From positions 5,638,828 through 5,702,827 of the forward strand of contig ML664174.1 of the NCBI GenBank assembly GCA_007570785.1: DNA of 64,000 bases, given 5' to 3'. The notes below the pieces were generated by a model that was not told the origin of the DNA, did no database searches, and worked only from the letters and a program-made list of their open reading frames with translations. The stretch is from Antilocapra americana. Lineage: Eukaryota > Chordata > Mammalia > Artiodactyla > Antilocapridae. Shown piece after piece: positions 12,562 to 24,519 of the stretch (position 1 is the stretch's first letter; each line of letters begins with the position of its first letter). Position numbers and translations under genes: made by a program.

Positions 12562-13159
12562 CACAGTTCCTGATCGTGCTCAGTAAGAATTTATTGAATG
12601 AGTGAGTGAATGGATGGATGAATGAATGAACCTAGCTCCAGCTGATTGGCAGAGGGGGCCTGGGGCCTGGGGCCTGGATGGTTCAGAAGCATCTGCAAGG
12701 GCCTGCCATGAGGGAGGCTGCTGACATTGGGCCAATCCAAGCCTAAACAAGCCGGTTGCCCACACCCTGGCATACACATCCCCTGACTTGGCTGCCCCTA
12801 TAATTATTCATGGCCTCTCTCAATGGGCTTTGTGTTCAGGAAGCTGAAAGAGACAAGAATTCAAACCTCTTCCCACCTCCCCAAAACTGAGACCTAGGAG
12901 AAAGAGCTGCCCGGCCCATTCTGCATCTCCAGGGACCCACGAGATCCAGGACCTTCTCTCGTGGCTGGATGTGAGCGCTGGCGTGATTCTCATCCAGTGT
13001 CCTGGGCTGCCCTCCCTGGGACGGGCCTAGGGACTGCCTGAGGACAGCCGTATACCTGCTCGTGTGGTTCTCGGCAGACCTGAGGCTGATGCTGGCCGCA
13101 TTGTTCTCCAGCCTGAGCGGAGAACCTGGAAGGGCCTCAGTCCCCCGCAGAATGGAAAA

Positions 13160-13322
13160 GGCTCTGACACTGGCATCCAATTCAGATCTCAGCTCTGCCT
13201 CTCACTAGCTGCGTAACAGAGAAGGTTGTTGAATGCCGCTGACCCTCGCTTTGCTCCCCTAGTGCAGGGTGGTTGAGTAGATTTGCTGAGATAGCGCTTG
13301 CCTCACTGAGCGGTAATAATAG
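13160..13322 (+). repeat. MIR
   Basis: It contains CAGCTCTGCCTCTCACTAGC, then GCTTTGCTCCCCTAGTGCAG and GAGATAGCGCTTGCCTCA in MIR order. Confidence 0.7.
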
Positions 13323-13958
13323 TCCACATCTTTGTGCAGCTCCGAGACCATATTCCCTCTCTCCTCCCCTCCTCTAGGGGCTCCCAGAGGCCCACTTTGC
13401 CTCCATTGTCCTTTTCCTTGAATTTGAGGGCTTAACACGGTCCTTTCCTCTGGAACAAGGTTTGGGAGAGGCTGCCTCCCTTATGCCTTGCACACTTTCT
13501 GAGCTGAAGTCTGGAGCTGGGAGACACAGTGGGTGTCGATCTCCCATCTCCCTGGAGGCTATGCACACACTCACCCACAGACAGAAGCCCTGTGTCCTGC
13601 CTCCTCCCAGCAGTTGGTTGGGTGGGCCTGGCCAGATCTGCCTACAGCTGCTCTTCCCATCCTTCCAGAGATGTGGAAGTTTCCACGGACACGTTCCTGA
13701 TCCTCAGTCTCCCCTCCCCGTTCACCATCCCCCTGCCGCCCTGTCCCTCGAGCCGCATTGGCCATGCTGAGGTGTTGGCTAGCCGCCTGGCCAGCAAGCC
13801 TGCTCTGCTGGGCTGCCCACGTGCAGAATCGCGGCTGGGTCTTAGTGGAGACTGAGAGGGTGGAGATGGCTTGGGGCTACGTCCACCTGGGCCTGGGTGG
13901 CGTTTTTCATGGCCTACAAGTTGCCTGTGATTTCTTAATAAAGGGATTTGGGGGTTTC

Positions 13959-14212
13959 TGTGCCGCTTTATGGAGGGTCTTCCCAGGTGGTAGTAGTGGT
14001 GAAGAGCCCTCTTGGCAATGGAAGAGACATAAAAGATGCAAGTTTGATCCTTGGGTTGGGAAGATCCCCTGGAGAAGGGCATGGCAAGCCACTCCAGTAT
14101 TCTTACCTGGAGAATCCCGTGGACAGAGGAGCCTGGTGGGCTACAGTCCATGGGGTTGCCAGGAGTCAGACACGACTGCAGTGACTTCGCATGCACGCAT
14201 GTGTCGCTTTAT
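13959..14212 (+). repeat. Bov-tA SINE with 13-bp target-site duplication
   Basis: The body has GTGAAGAGCCCTCTTGGCAA, GGGAAGATCCCCTGGAGAAG, AATCCCGTGGACAGAGGAGC and GAGTCAGACACGACTGCAGT. TGTG(C/T)CGCTTTAT flanks it at 13959-13971 and 14200-14212 with one mismatch. Confidence 0.92.
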
Positions 14213-15361
14213 AATGTGCTGTGTCTGTATTTTGGGGGAAGAAACTGTATTTTCCTGGACATCGGGTGAAGAGATTGACTTCATTAGGCCTCTCGACTCA
14301 TGGCCCATTTGCCGGGTCCATCCATGCAAGGCCACCGCATATCTATCGTGTTTTACCCTAAAGTCTCCCTGCGATGGTCATGCCGTTGGTCCCCCACCCC
14401 TCCCCCGCCAACACAGATAACAGAATGATGCATGTTCTCCCAAGAAGCCCAGTGTTCCCTGTGTGAGAGTTTCTTTGAGAGATTTCCTAGCTGGATTGCT
14501 GGGCAGGTACACGGTGCATTGCATAATGTAGCAGTAACCTGCTCCCCAGCGTGGCCGCACAGCCCACCCCTCCAGCCAGGCACGAGGGCTCCCGGATTCC
14601 TCAGCCACCGTGGTGTTCGGGGTAATCACCTCCCTAATTGTTTACCAGTCTCCTGGGGGTAAAGGGCGAATTATTGTTTTAGATGCCACTGAGGAGGAAT
14701 TCTTTAAGTGCCAAGCCTCTCTGTTCCCTTCCTCCATTCAGTGTTCTGGAACCAGAAGCTTCCTCTTCGGCATGGAGTGATTACAGAAAGCCCCAGGGAG
14801 TGGTGGTTTCTAGACAGTCTGTTCATGCTTCATCCTCCCCGCCCCCACCCAGAGTGCACGTCACTGGTGTGGTTCCTTGTGGCTTGCCATGCTTGCGCAG
14901 CTGCTGGGTTCTCAGCTTGTGCCCCCTGCCACCTGCTTTCTGCTTAGGGGATCTCTGGTACCCCAAAGGCTCTGGGTTCCCTGGAGCTTTGAACTTTCTC
15001 TTGAGAGGCTGTGTTTCTACCTGCATTCGGTGTGAGGGCATATGGCAGTTCCTCGGGAGGGAGGTGTGGGTGGCATCATAGCATTGGTGTGGGTTCTGGG
15101 CTGAGGTCGTCTTACTGATCATATGTCCTTAACTGGGTCAAGGAGCCCGGGGCCAGGGATTACTGGGGCACAGTGCCAGCTGGTGCATGCTGGCCCAGGC
15201 ACACACTGAGCACCAGGGCAACCTTTTGTAACACTTGGATGGTCCAGATGACCATCTAGAACACCCATGCAATTCCATGGACCCTGAGCATTTTCTGTTA
15301 TCTCACTCCTTTCTGTGAGCCTCTGTCTTTTATTTCTTGTATTTAAATAGGGAACTCTAGA

Positions 15362-15745
15362 TATTATTAACAACTAATCATGTGCCAGGCTTTTTGCAAG
15401 GGCTTCCCAAGTGCACAGTGGTAAAGAATCCGCCTGCCAGTGTAGGAGACACCAGAGATATGGATTCAGTCCCTGGGTCGGGAAGATCCCCTGGAGGAGG
15501 GCGTGGCGACTCACTCCAGTGTTCTCGCCTGGAGCATCCCGTGGACAGAGGAGCCTGGTGGGCTACAGCCTGTAGGGTTGCAAAGAGACGGACATGACTG
15601 AGTGCACTCACACCAGCTTTTTGCAAATGTTAGCTCGTGGAAACCCCTTAACAGCCCAGGGAGAAAGACTGAGGCAAGAGTTTGCTCAGGTCTCAGCCTT
15701 AGTAAGTGGCAGACCCAGATCAGATCCAAGTCTTCGGCCCCCAAA
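15362..15745 (-). repeat. MIR split by a Bov-tA insertion
   Basis: The outer parts (15362-15399 and 15616-15745) read ATCATGTGCCAGGCTTTTTG and then AGAAAGACTGAGGCAAGAG with AGTAAGTGGCAGACCCAGAT, a reverse-complement MIR interrupted by the SINE at 15400-15615. Confidence 0.75.
15389..15626 (+). repeat. Bov-tA SINE with 11-bp target-site duplication
   Basis: The body at 15400-15615 carries GTAAAGAATCCGCCTGCCAG, GGGTCGGGAAGATCCCCTGG and GACGGACATGACTGAGTGCA. GCTTTTTGCAA is repeated at 15389-15399 and 15616-15626. Confidence 0.93.
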
Positions 15746-15890
15746 ACGCATCCTCTTAAGCATGAAGCCCGTGGTCCTTAGTGTGGCCTCCAGCCCAGCA
15801 GCATCAGCACGAGGTGGGCTGTTGTGGGAAATGCAGTTTCTCCACCCGTCCAGTAACTATGGAAGCAGAAGTCTGGAGGGATCCGTAAAT

Positions 15891-15952
15891 CTGTTGTAAG
15901 GAGTCCTCCAGGTGATTCTAATGCATGTTCAAGTTTGAGAACCACCACATGG
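15891..15952 (-). repeat. MER5-like terminal fragment
   Basis: It contains CCTCCAGGTGATTCTAATGC and CAAGTTTGAGAACCACCA, the end of a MER5A-type hAT MITE. Confidence 0.7.
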
Positions 15953-16514
15953 AGCTACTCTGCTCCACGTTTTTCCTTGTATTTGTTTTCTGCCCTGCTC
16001 TTAAGTCATTGGGCCGGTCAGTGTAAGCTCAGACTCTGGGCCTTGGCCTCTCTTCGGGGGTTTCCTGCTCACTGGAAGAGGTGCAGTGGCTGTCTCTATT
16101 GGGTCTGGGGCCCCTAGGAACCCCTCCCAAGTCCCTGAAAGCATTGGGCAGAGCTGATGCCTCTGCTGCCTCCAGCTCCAAGCCTCTGGAGGTCCGAGTT
16201 CCTGACCCTGTGCCAAAAGAGATGGCCTCGAGAGGGCAGGGGTCCCAGGGGTGGACTGTGGGACAGGCCAGAACAGAAGCTCCATTCCAGCGGGTTATTC
16301 AGGGACACAGAGAAGAGACTTGGGAAACTTCTTGATCCAAGCAGCATCTTTCTTTTCTGCAAATTTGTAATGTGGTTTGGCCTCTCCAGAGGCTCCCGCA
16401 TGCATGGGGGCTTGGAGCCCAGGCAGAATCCTTGTTCCCAGTCAGCAAAGCTAGCACACTCAGTAGAAATGACCCTGGCATGAGAGGAGTCACTAACTGT
16501 ACTGTATTTTACTT

Positions 16515-16685
16515 TTTGAGCTCTCACCATCAGTCTGGTACTGTGTTCTTTAACGCTATCACAACCCTGGGTTGGGGGGGGTTGATTATTCCCATTTCAT
16601 GGATGCGACTATTGAGGCTTCAGTCTGTAAAGTTGAGAGTCACAGCTCAGCCACACAGAGGAGTCAGGTTAGATGCTTGAGGTGG
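16515..16685 (-). repeat. MIR
   Basis: It contains GGTACTGTGTTCTTTAACGC, TATTCCCATTTCATGGATGC and CAGCTCAGCCACACAGAGGA in reverse-complement MIR order. Confidence 0.6.
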
Positions 16686-17289
16686 CCAGACCACAGATTC
16701 CCATATTTTATGAATACCAGGCAGGGCCTGATCCTTGTCGTATGGGGAAGTTCTCTATGGAATTGAGTGGCCCGTGGCTCTCAGCCTCGTGCCAGGAAAA
16801 CCAAATGACCTCACATGTGAATGGCTTTTCCTTCTTTGGGGAAGGAATGTGCAGGCCATTCCTGTGAGTTGCAGCCCACGTGGCCTGTGTGCTGTCAGAC
16901 CCGCAAGGGCCAGACTCGAACTCCAGACGTGGGGGAGGTGTCACAGGCAGGCCCACCCTTGGCTTGCCAGTGGGGAGCAGGCTGTTCTTGACTTGGGTGT
17001 GAAGTGTGCCCAGGAAGAGCCAAGAGGCCTTTCACGGCTAAGCGGGTGTCCTGGAGCGTGACCTGCTCTTTGGAGTCACTACCCTCTGGGGAAGCAGCAA
17101 GACCAGTGGCGCCTAAAGCCCACAGCTCAGGCCTGGCCCAAGACGAGCCCAGGCCTCCCAACTTAGGATCTTGGTCTCAGTTTCTTCAGTACCTAGAGTG
17201 GGCGAGGGTCTGGGGCCTGCCTTTGAGACTGGTTTCTTGCCAGTGGGCCAAATGGGTTTTTAAAAGATTTAGTGGGGTCTTGGAATATT

Positions 17290-17530
17290 TTCATTAAAAA
17301 AAAAATAGTTTTATTGGTATATATAATTCACATACCATACCATTCATCCATTTAAAATGTATAATTTAATTTTTTTAGCATATTCAGATATGTGCAACCA
17401 TTATTGCAGTCAATTTTAGATCATTTTCATCACTTCCAAAAGAAACCCCACCCCCCTTAGCTATCACTGACCCCCAGCCCTAAGCTACCACTACTCTATG
17501 TCTGCCTCTTGTAGATACCTTTTTGGTTTT
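17290..17530 (-). repeat. L1M 3' end fragment (antisense)
   Basis: It contains ATATATAATTCACATACCAT, CATTTAAAATGTATAATTTA and CACTTCCAAAAGAAACCCCA, the reverse complement of an L1M 3' UTR. Confidence 0.75.
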
Positions 17531-17532
17531 TT

Positions 17533-17700
17533 AACATCCAGAGAGCACTTAGTCTGCATCAGACACTGGGCTAAGCCTTCTGTGTTAGCTCACACGACCC
17601 TCATTTAGAACAGCTGCACAGAATAAACTTTTTTTTAGTCTTCGTCTTACTGATGTGGAGCCTGAGGGTCCGCAAGTCCAGGATCTCAGAGCCCATAGTG
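17533..17700 (-). repeat. MIR
   Basis: It contains GAGAGCACTTAGTCTGCATC, GACACTGGGCTAAGCC and ACTGATGTGGAGCCTGAGGG. Confidence 0.6.
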
Positions 17701-18369
17701 ACAGAGCGTGCTGATGGCTGGACCGTTGCTGAGTCTCTTTCCTCCTGGGAGAGGCCAGCTGTGGATGGCGGTGGACTGGTGGGGGCAGCTGACCCTCGTT
17801 GGCCTGGAGCTGAGAGGGAAGCCCTTGTTGCTTCGCTAGGATGACATGCCACCTGACTTAAAATGGCCCTGAAATCTCTCAGCAGCCCTAGGTTTAGCTG
17901 GCACCTGCAGGAAGGCCCTGGGCTGTCTTCCAGGGGCCTCGGCGGGAAGAGGGGCCTGAAACACTTGGAGAGGCTGGGAGCTCTCCTCTCTCCAACCAGG
18001 ACACGGTTATTAGGTCGAATCTCCTCCTAGAATGAGCCATTTGGCCCCCTGTGCCATGGCCTTGTGGCCTTGGCCACCCTCCAGTCGTCTGGTAATGTGT
18101 CTCCCCGAGTGGGCTGCAGGTGGACATAAACCAGAAACACGGGCCCCTGCTTCTCCCCGTCCTGTTCTTCTCACCCTGGTCAGAGGCTGGTCTCGGGGTT
18201 TCCTCATTAGCAGGGGAGGTATTACAGACCTTTCTTTCTAACGTATAGAGCTCTGTGAATGATTAACTTTAATTAAATGGAAAGGGAGTGGGAAGCGAGA
18301 GCAGCAGGGAGCAGACACTGATGGGGCTCCTATCCTGTCCTCACGCCTGGCTGTTCTGTTTCCATGGCC

Positions 18370-18495
18370 CTCACCTGACAACAGCCCTGCACATCGTGAT
18401 GTTCTGTGTCCCCATTTGTCAGACAAAGCAACTGAGGCCACGGCCAGTTCATTAGAGCCACACAGCCGCCGAGGGACAAAGGCTGGCTGGTTTAA
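18370..18495 (-). repeat. MIR
   Basis: It contains CAACAGCCCTGCA, CCCCATTTGTCAGACAAAGC, AACTGAGGCCACGGCCAG and GCCACACAGCCG. Confidence 0.6.
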
Positions 18496-18574
18496 CATTT
18501 TTTAAAGCGTCTGTTGTGAACAGAGCATTAGACTGTCTTTAAGTACAGAAGATCTGATGTGGTTCTTTTCATGC

Positions 18575-18720
18575 CGTGCTAGGTTGTCATAGGTCTTGTT
18601 ATCCCCATCTTACAGATGGGCATCCTGAGGCTGGGACTGAGAATTTTGTCCAGAGAGACACAGCTAATGAAAGGTGTAGGTGGAGACCCAGCTCAGTCCA
18701 GTTACAGAGTCCAGCTCTGT
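18575..18720 (-). repeat. MIR-like fragment
   Basis: It contains TTATCCCCATCTTACAGATG, CATCCTGAGGCTGGGA and AGAGAGACACAGCTAATGAA. Confidence 0.55.
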
Positions 18721-19799
18721 TGGGGGCCTCCAGCCACCTGCCTCTGAATTTCCGGTACCTCAGCATTCACCCGACTTGGGGGGAAAGTGGGTAGGGAGGT
18801 GCCCTCTCAGAGCAGAGGAAACCGCCTGGTGGTTCAGTACCACTCCCAGGTGGGTGGAAAGTAAACAGATCTGGGTGGAGATGTTCTTGGGGACTCTGCT
18901 TTTCATCTGTGAGTGAAGCAGCTGACAGCTTGCTTTGAAAGGCTGGCTGCCAGCCCTTGATAAGTTAACCAGATACTCCTGTTTATGTTACCAGAACACT
19001 GGGCATTGAGATCACTGCTGGCAGGCCTTTGCTTGGACCCCCCACCCAATGCCCTTGCCCCGGCCAGACTGGCAATGTGTGGGGGTCAGAGGGAGAGAAA
19101 ACTCTTCCCTGGCTGGTCCCCAGTGACCTCCCCCCGGGCCAGCAGATGCTGCAGAGATCTCAGCCCTGAGTCCTCAAGGTGCCCTGGCCTGATGCTTGAA
19201 CATGGCGGCAGAGGAGGTGGGCTCTGTCTGGCAGCCATGGCAGAGCCCCCGCCCAGAGGGGTGCTGCGGGTTGGGAGGCTGCTGAACTGATATCTCAGGT
19301 GATGACCCCTAGAGCCTAGACCAGGGTCCTGGTGCCCTCCTTCAGGGAGGGAAAACCATCCGATGAGAAGCCAGCTTGTACGGGAACCCCTGCACCACCT
19401 TCAAGAGGCTTAGAAGCTTGTTTGGGCTTTCCTGAGCTGCTGGGCCAGCGGTTTCTCCTCTTAATTTCCTGACAGTTTGCTGTCTGACTGTTGAGGTGGA
19501 CATGTGGGCATGACCGCTGCTTTGTCTTCATGTCCTGGTCCCTAATTATGATGTTCCTTATAGTATTTCATACCGACAAGGCACGTTAGAGGTTTTCACA
19601 ACCCTTTCTCTGTATTTTATTCTTACTAATTCTTTTAAATAGATGGAGTAATTTTTCATTTATCAATTCTTTTTTTATTTGGAAGTGTATGTTTTCTCTC
19701 TGCTCATTCAGGAACACCGACCCCACCCCACTGCCACTCCGCAAGTCCTCCTGGAGAAACGGGAAGTTCCCTCTGTCCCATCCCAGTTGTCCGACTTAG

Positions 19800-20045
19800 T
19801 ATATGTACACACTTCCAGACTGGCTTTTCTTATATTTGCATAGCTTAAAAAAAATAAACAGATGACATGGTATAAAATTCAAAAGGAACAAAAGAATATT
19901 CTGTGAAAAGCAAACGCCACACCCTCCCCTGTCAGGAGCCTCCTGCCTCCCCTCCCTGGAGACAGCTGCTATGCCCCATCCTTGTGTGTCCTTCCAGAGA
20001 TATTCTGGCATAAAGCTTTTAGGGACTATCCAGTAAAATAATAAT
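19800..20045 (-). repeat. L1M-type LINE fragment (antisense)
   Basis: It contains CATGGTATAAAATTCAAAAG, a C-rich block and GTGTGTCCTTCCAGAGATAT, found in antisense L1M 3' regions. The second piece at 63540 has a similar layout. Confidence 0.6.
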
Positions 20046-20814
20046 AACATGTGTCTTGCGAGGGGTAGGCAATCTTGCATTGAGTCACTGAGACGAAACT
20101 GCCCCCATGGACTTGACAGTATTGGCCTCTCTGACAAGGAGCACGGCCCATCCCTTGTGATCAGCCTTCCACGGGAACAGAAGATGTCTGGCGTGCTCTC
20201 CTTGGTTTTGGTTTCTATGCTCACGTGTTACAATGGGACAAGTTGCTGGGCTCCGACCTGCAGGGTCTGAAGGATGCTTTTGAGGTTACATAGGTGGAAA
20301 GGGTTGGGGTGACTTATACAAGGTCACGCTCATGCCTGGCTGAACCGGGGCAGAGCACAGGTTTCCTAACCCCTGTGCCTGGAACAGTAACTCCCCCGGA
20401 GTGAACGGGGTGGGGGCTGGTGTCGAGTGTTGTGTTGGGATCCCAGGGGAGCGGGAGGATACGCCTGGGAGAGGTGTGGTCAGCATGTGAGTCTGGGGCC
20501 TGGTGACGGGTAAGGTGGTACTGCTGTCTCCCGCTCGCGGAGCCAGTCTCATTTGGCTGCAGGTGGGGTATCTTGTTTACCCTGCTGCAGGACCAGTGGA
20601 GAGGTCAGCCAGGAGTGGACAGCCTGGACTGAGGGGAGTGAGTGCTGGCAGGCAGAAGGCCAGGGAGGAGATGGGGACCGCCAACCACATTTGCAGATGG
20701 ATGGGCAAGGAAAGAGAAAGGCGTCGGCGATTCGGCTCCAGGAGCACAAGCTCTGCTGGCACTGGAATTTTGTTTCCATCATTTTCTCTTGTTCATGTGA
20801 TCGCTCACATAGTT

Positions 20815-21290
20815 TCAAGCCTGCGGTGCATACAGTTTTGTATCCTGCTTTTTTGTTAATTGCATGTCAGCCTTTTCCTGTAATACATAGTTTCAGAACC
20901 CATCATTTTGGCCATCTTATGTTCCATTAAGTGGATGAACCATAATTTACTTAACTAATATTTTATTAATAGAATTTGGTGTGGTGGTGGTTTCGTTGCT
21001 AAGTCGTGTCTGACTCTTGCGACCCCATGGACAGTAGCCTGCCAGGCTCCTCTGTCTGTGGGATTCTCCAGGCAAGAATACTGGAGTGGGTTGCCATTCC
21101 CTTCTCCAGGGTATCTTCCCAACCCAGGAATTGAACCCGTATCTCCTGCATTACAGGCAGATTCTTTACCAACTGAGCTACAAGGGAAGCCAGAATTTGG
21201 GGCTATTTCCAATTTTTTTCCTCTTAAGTAATGCTGACAAGGATATTTTTGTCCCCACGGCCCTCCTCTTTCTTGAGTGATATTTACCCA
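20815..21290 (-). repeat. L1M fragment (antisense) split by a Bov-tA
   Basis: 20815-20979 has TATGTTCCATTAAGTGGATG and ACCATAATTTACTTAAC; 21192-21290 continues with GGGGCTATTTCCAATTTTTT and GACAAGGATATTTTTGTCCC. The SINE at 20980-21191 separates them. Confidence 0.7.
20971..21200 (-). repeat. Bov-tA SINE with 9-bp target-site duplication
   Basis: Reverse orientation: GTTGCTAAGTCGTGTCTGAC, CCCATGGACAGTAGCCTGCC, GAATACTGGAGTGGGTTGCC and CCAACTGAGCTACAAGGGAA. AGAATTTGG is repeated at 20971-20979 and 21192-21200. Confidence 0.93.
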
Positions 21291-22204
21291 GGAGAGCATC
21301 CCAGCATTGGGCTCAGAGTCTTGCCCATTTTAGCTCCCCTTGGTGAGTTGCCTGCCACCAGAGATGTGCCCCGCATTAGCCTGCCCACTGTGACGTGTTG
21401 TGGCTTTGCCACTGTATCTACCCTTTAATGGGAATTAGCAGAAAGTTCCTTTTGCAGATGTTATAAATAAGTGAAGATTGGTGCCTTGGTTTGAGTTCAC
21501 ACAGCATGGTGGTGTGTGTACATGAGTGTGTGGGACACATCTGATTGTTGTCCCTGGTGACAGGTGTGGGTCCTTGATCAAGCCCAAATCAGACGAGCCC
21601 CGTGTCCTTTCACAGGACGGCCCTCGAGGTTTTGATTCTGGATTCCCAGATGGCTGATGCCGGCTGTGGTCCGTGAGGAACGTTAACCCCACTGGGCACA
21701 GCTGTCTGCTGAGCGCGTGTGTTAACACACACACTCCTGTGCAGTAACTCTGTTGTTAGGAGACTTAGAAAGTTTTCACATTTTCCTACAGTGGAACCAG
21801 GGACCCCGTCAGTCTTCATTCAGATTTAGCCTGCCTGTATCTTTTGAGGGGGCTGTGGAATGTCTTTCTTTTATAGTGTCCTAGTGTTAAAAAATATAGA
21901 AGTCCAGATTTCTGGCTCCTCTTCATTCGAGACCTGCCACCTGAGGACCCATGTTCTTTTGAGGAGCCAAGGAGAGAAGCCTCCTGTCTCCTCACCACAC
22001 CTACCCCGGTGCTGAGCCCGACGTTCTGATCACCAGTTACCAGCTTGCGACCAGGTCTTTGTGCCCATGTTGTTCTCCTGAGTAGAGATACAGCGGAGAG
22101 CCCAAGAGGGCCTTTGTTTCAAGAAGAATCCTTGAGTGCACATGGAGGCGAGGTCTCACCAGCCCCACTTTTCTTACGCTTTCCCACGGTGCTCTTTTAT
22201 TAAA

Positions 22205-22350
22205 CCGCTTTGTGCCTTAGTCTCCTCATCTGTAAAATGGGGAGAGTAACAGTGCCTGCCTCATAATGTTGCCATGAAGGTTGAGTTAAAAGGGCTAAAG
22301 CATGCAGAAGAGGATCCAGCCCAGAGGGAGTGCTCAACAGATGTTAGATG
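22205..22350 (+). repeat. MIR
   Basis: It contains GTGCCTTAGTCTCCTCATCT, AAATGGGGAGAGTAACAGT and GAGTGCTCAACAGATGTTA. It is well preserved. Confidence 0.8.
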
Positions 22351-22392
22351 CTGCTGTTACTGTTAATGGCATACGTGTCTGTTTCCTTGAGA

Positions 22393-22590
22393 CTAGATTC
22401 TCAGCCAGGGGTGATTTTTGGTTATCGCAACTTGAGGTGAGGGATGTTACCTGCATGTAGTGGGGAGGCCCAGCAATGCTGCTAAACATCCCGTGAGGTA
22501 TGGGACAGGCCCCAAACCCTGAACAAAGTAGTAGCCGACCCAAAATATCAGTGGTCTGGAGCTTGAGAAACTCCACTCAGACATTGAAGC
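22393..22590 (-). repeat. hAT-type MITE fragment
   Basis: It contains TCTCAGCCAGGGGTGATTTT, GGTTATCGCAACTTGAG, AATGCTGCTAAACATCC and GCTTGAGAAACTCC, a common old mammalian DNA-transposon MITE. The exact family is uncertain. Confidence 0.55.
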
Positions 22591-22844
22591 GTGTGATCCT
22601 TGGTCTAGTTGAACTCTTCAAACTCATCTCTGAACCAACTTTTCAAGGGCTGCTTTGCACTCTTGAAGAATCAATATTATAAGGGACCTATTTAGCTCAG
22701 TCATGAAGGGGTGGTTGATTGAATCCTCTCAGCACCCTCACCAAGCACATGCCTTTGTTGGGTAACCCACTGTACATCCAGCGCTTGGTCTGTCCTTTAT
22801 TACATTGAACTCTAGTCTTCCTGTCCTTCACCCTAGTCAGAGTA

Positions 22845-23042
22845 GTTCCCATTTATTGAGCCTTATGTGTGGGTGATTGTGCTTAGCACTTGCTGCATAT
22901 TGCCACACTGATCCACAGGGCCCTTCTAGGCATATTCTATTATTTTACCCATTTTACAGATGTGGAGGTTGAGGGTTGGAAAAGTAAAGTCATTTTGCCC
23001 AAGGTTACTCAGGGTCAGAGGTGGGATTAGAACTAGTTCAGT
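22845..23042 (-). repeat. MIR
   Basis: It contains CCCATTTATTGAGCCTTATG, TTTTACCCATTTTACAGATG and TTGCCCAAGGTTACTCAGG. Confidence 0.8.
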
Positions 23043-23544
23043 CTTGCTGTAGAATATATGTTCCTCACCATTGCTGCCTGCCTTGTTCTGCCCAGGGCTG
23101 CACTCAACACGTTTATTTGCTTGTCCATAGGACAGTCTTTCAAATATTTGGATGAGCCCCTGAGTGCACTCTTTTCTCTTTCTGGTCAGGGAGCCCCGGT
23201 TCCCAGAGTTCTCCTCAAAGACATGTTTCTGATCTGCTCACCATCCAGAATATTCTTCCATCTCTGGACAAGCAGCTGCCTGCCTCGGGACTCTCCATCG
23301 TGCTGCCCCCAGGGAGGCAGCCCACCCCACGCCGGCTCTCCTGATGGTCGGTCCGTCAACTCAAGACGCTCTCTGTCAGTGCTGATCGGAGTCCCTCTGG
23401 GTGCTGTTTTCACTTTCAGTGACCAGTTTCCCACGACATGCCACAGGATTCAGTTCACCTGTCTCCCCTTGGTTCTGCTGTTCCCTTCCAGCACCTCACT
23501 CACACCTACACCTGAAGTCCCCATTGTCGTGGTGGAGCAGGAGG

Positions 23545-23715
23545 TATATGGGGCTGGGAGTCAGGAGGCCAGGTTGTGGACATACCCAGCTCCGTGGCTT
23601 AGGGAAAAATCACTCACCCTCTCTGGTCCACGCGCCCCAGTTGTAAAGTGAGGGTTTGGCTCTGATGGGGCGGCCAAGCATCTCTCCCAGCTCTAACGTT
23701 CTTTGATGACCTGCG
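23545..23715 (+). repeat. MIR-like fragment
   Basis: It contains GGGCTGGGAGTCAGGAGGCC, a degenerate TCACTCACCCTCTCTGG block and CTCCCAGCTCTAACGTTCTT. Confidence 0.5.
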
Positions 23716-23799
23716 TTGAATAGCATGAACTTGTAACAGTTACCTCTAATTATTGTGGTTACTGTAATGACAGGTAATCATGGAGCAGCCCCTGTGTTC

Positions 23800-23965
23800 C
23801 GGACCTTCTTTTCAGTGTTTTAATAGGATTGTCTCATGGAATTCTCCACCAGCCCCGTGCTGTCATTACTCCATTTTACAGACAAGTGCCTTGAGGCAGA
23901 GCCATGTTGAGTCACTTGGCTGAGGTTATCACCTGGCTAGGAATGGATGAGCTGGGGTTTACCTT
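23800..23965 (-). repeat. MIR
   Basis: It contains GGATTGTCTCATGGAATTC, CTCCATTTTACAGACAAGTG and AGTCACTTGGCTGAGG. Confidence 0.65.
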
Positions 23966-24046
23966 GTCTTCTTCAGAGTGATTGAATCCTTCCAGTCTCT
24001 TGGATTCCTGCTCTGTGGAGTGATTTTTATTTTCAATTTTTTTAGA

Positions 24047-24150
24047 AAAAAATTTTGGCTGCACTGCGTGGCTTATGGGATCTTAGTTTCCCAACCAGAG
24101 ATTGAACCCATGCCCTCAGCAGTGGAAGAGCCGAGTCCCTCCAGGGATTC
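24047..24150 (-). repeat. CHR-type tRNA-Glu SINE, truncated
   Basis: It contains TTTTGGCTGCACTGCGTGGC, GGGATCTTAGTTTCCCAACC and GAGATTGAACCCATGCCCTC. Confidence 0.8.
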
Positions 24151-24519
24151 GCTCTGCGGAGCGATCTTAAGCAAGTCCTGTGACCTTTCTGTGCTCGGCA
24201 TCTTGTGTTCCACTCCTTGTGTTTCCCTCCTCCCACCAAGGTCACGACCCTAAATACCGCTTGACTTCAAAAGCCCAGCCCCTGACTCATGCTTATGGGG
24301 TAATCCTCTGTACCCCAGATCCTAGCTGGATGTGATTATTCAGACACCTTTTAGAATCTAAAATTTAGTTAGTAATGATGGTAATGACTACTAGGTCCAT
24401 ACTTAATATATTTCAAACTGCATTAGTATTAATATTATTTTATTATAATTAATATAAATTAACAACTTAGTATGCCAATATTATCTTTTCCTGATTTTAT
24501 TTTCTGTGTGTGTGCTGTA

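Larger units (their letters stand above)
11400..12625 (+). repeat. L2 LINE 3' region, interrupted by Bov-tA
   Basis: It has a C- and T-rich L2-type 3' UTR with CCTGACTGGTCTC-like blocks, a segment with GAGTCTCCTTGATTTAGGGA, and an end at GTAAGAATTTATTGAATGAG followed by a TGAA/TGGA simple repeat (12597-12630). The SINE at 12173-12383 sits inside it. Confidence 0.6.

Noticed and set aside
13642..14196. Open frame of 184 codons on the - strand
   Set aside because: Its N-terminal half is an antisense Bov-tA translation (SCLTPGNPMDCSPPG type), a common SINE artefact.
23058..23651. Open frame of 197 codons on the + strand
   Set aside because: No recognisable protein features, and it ends in a MIR-like fragment.
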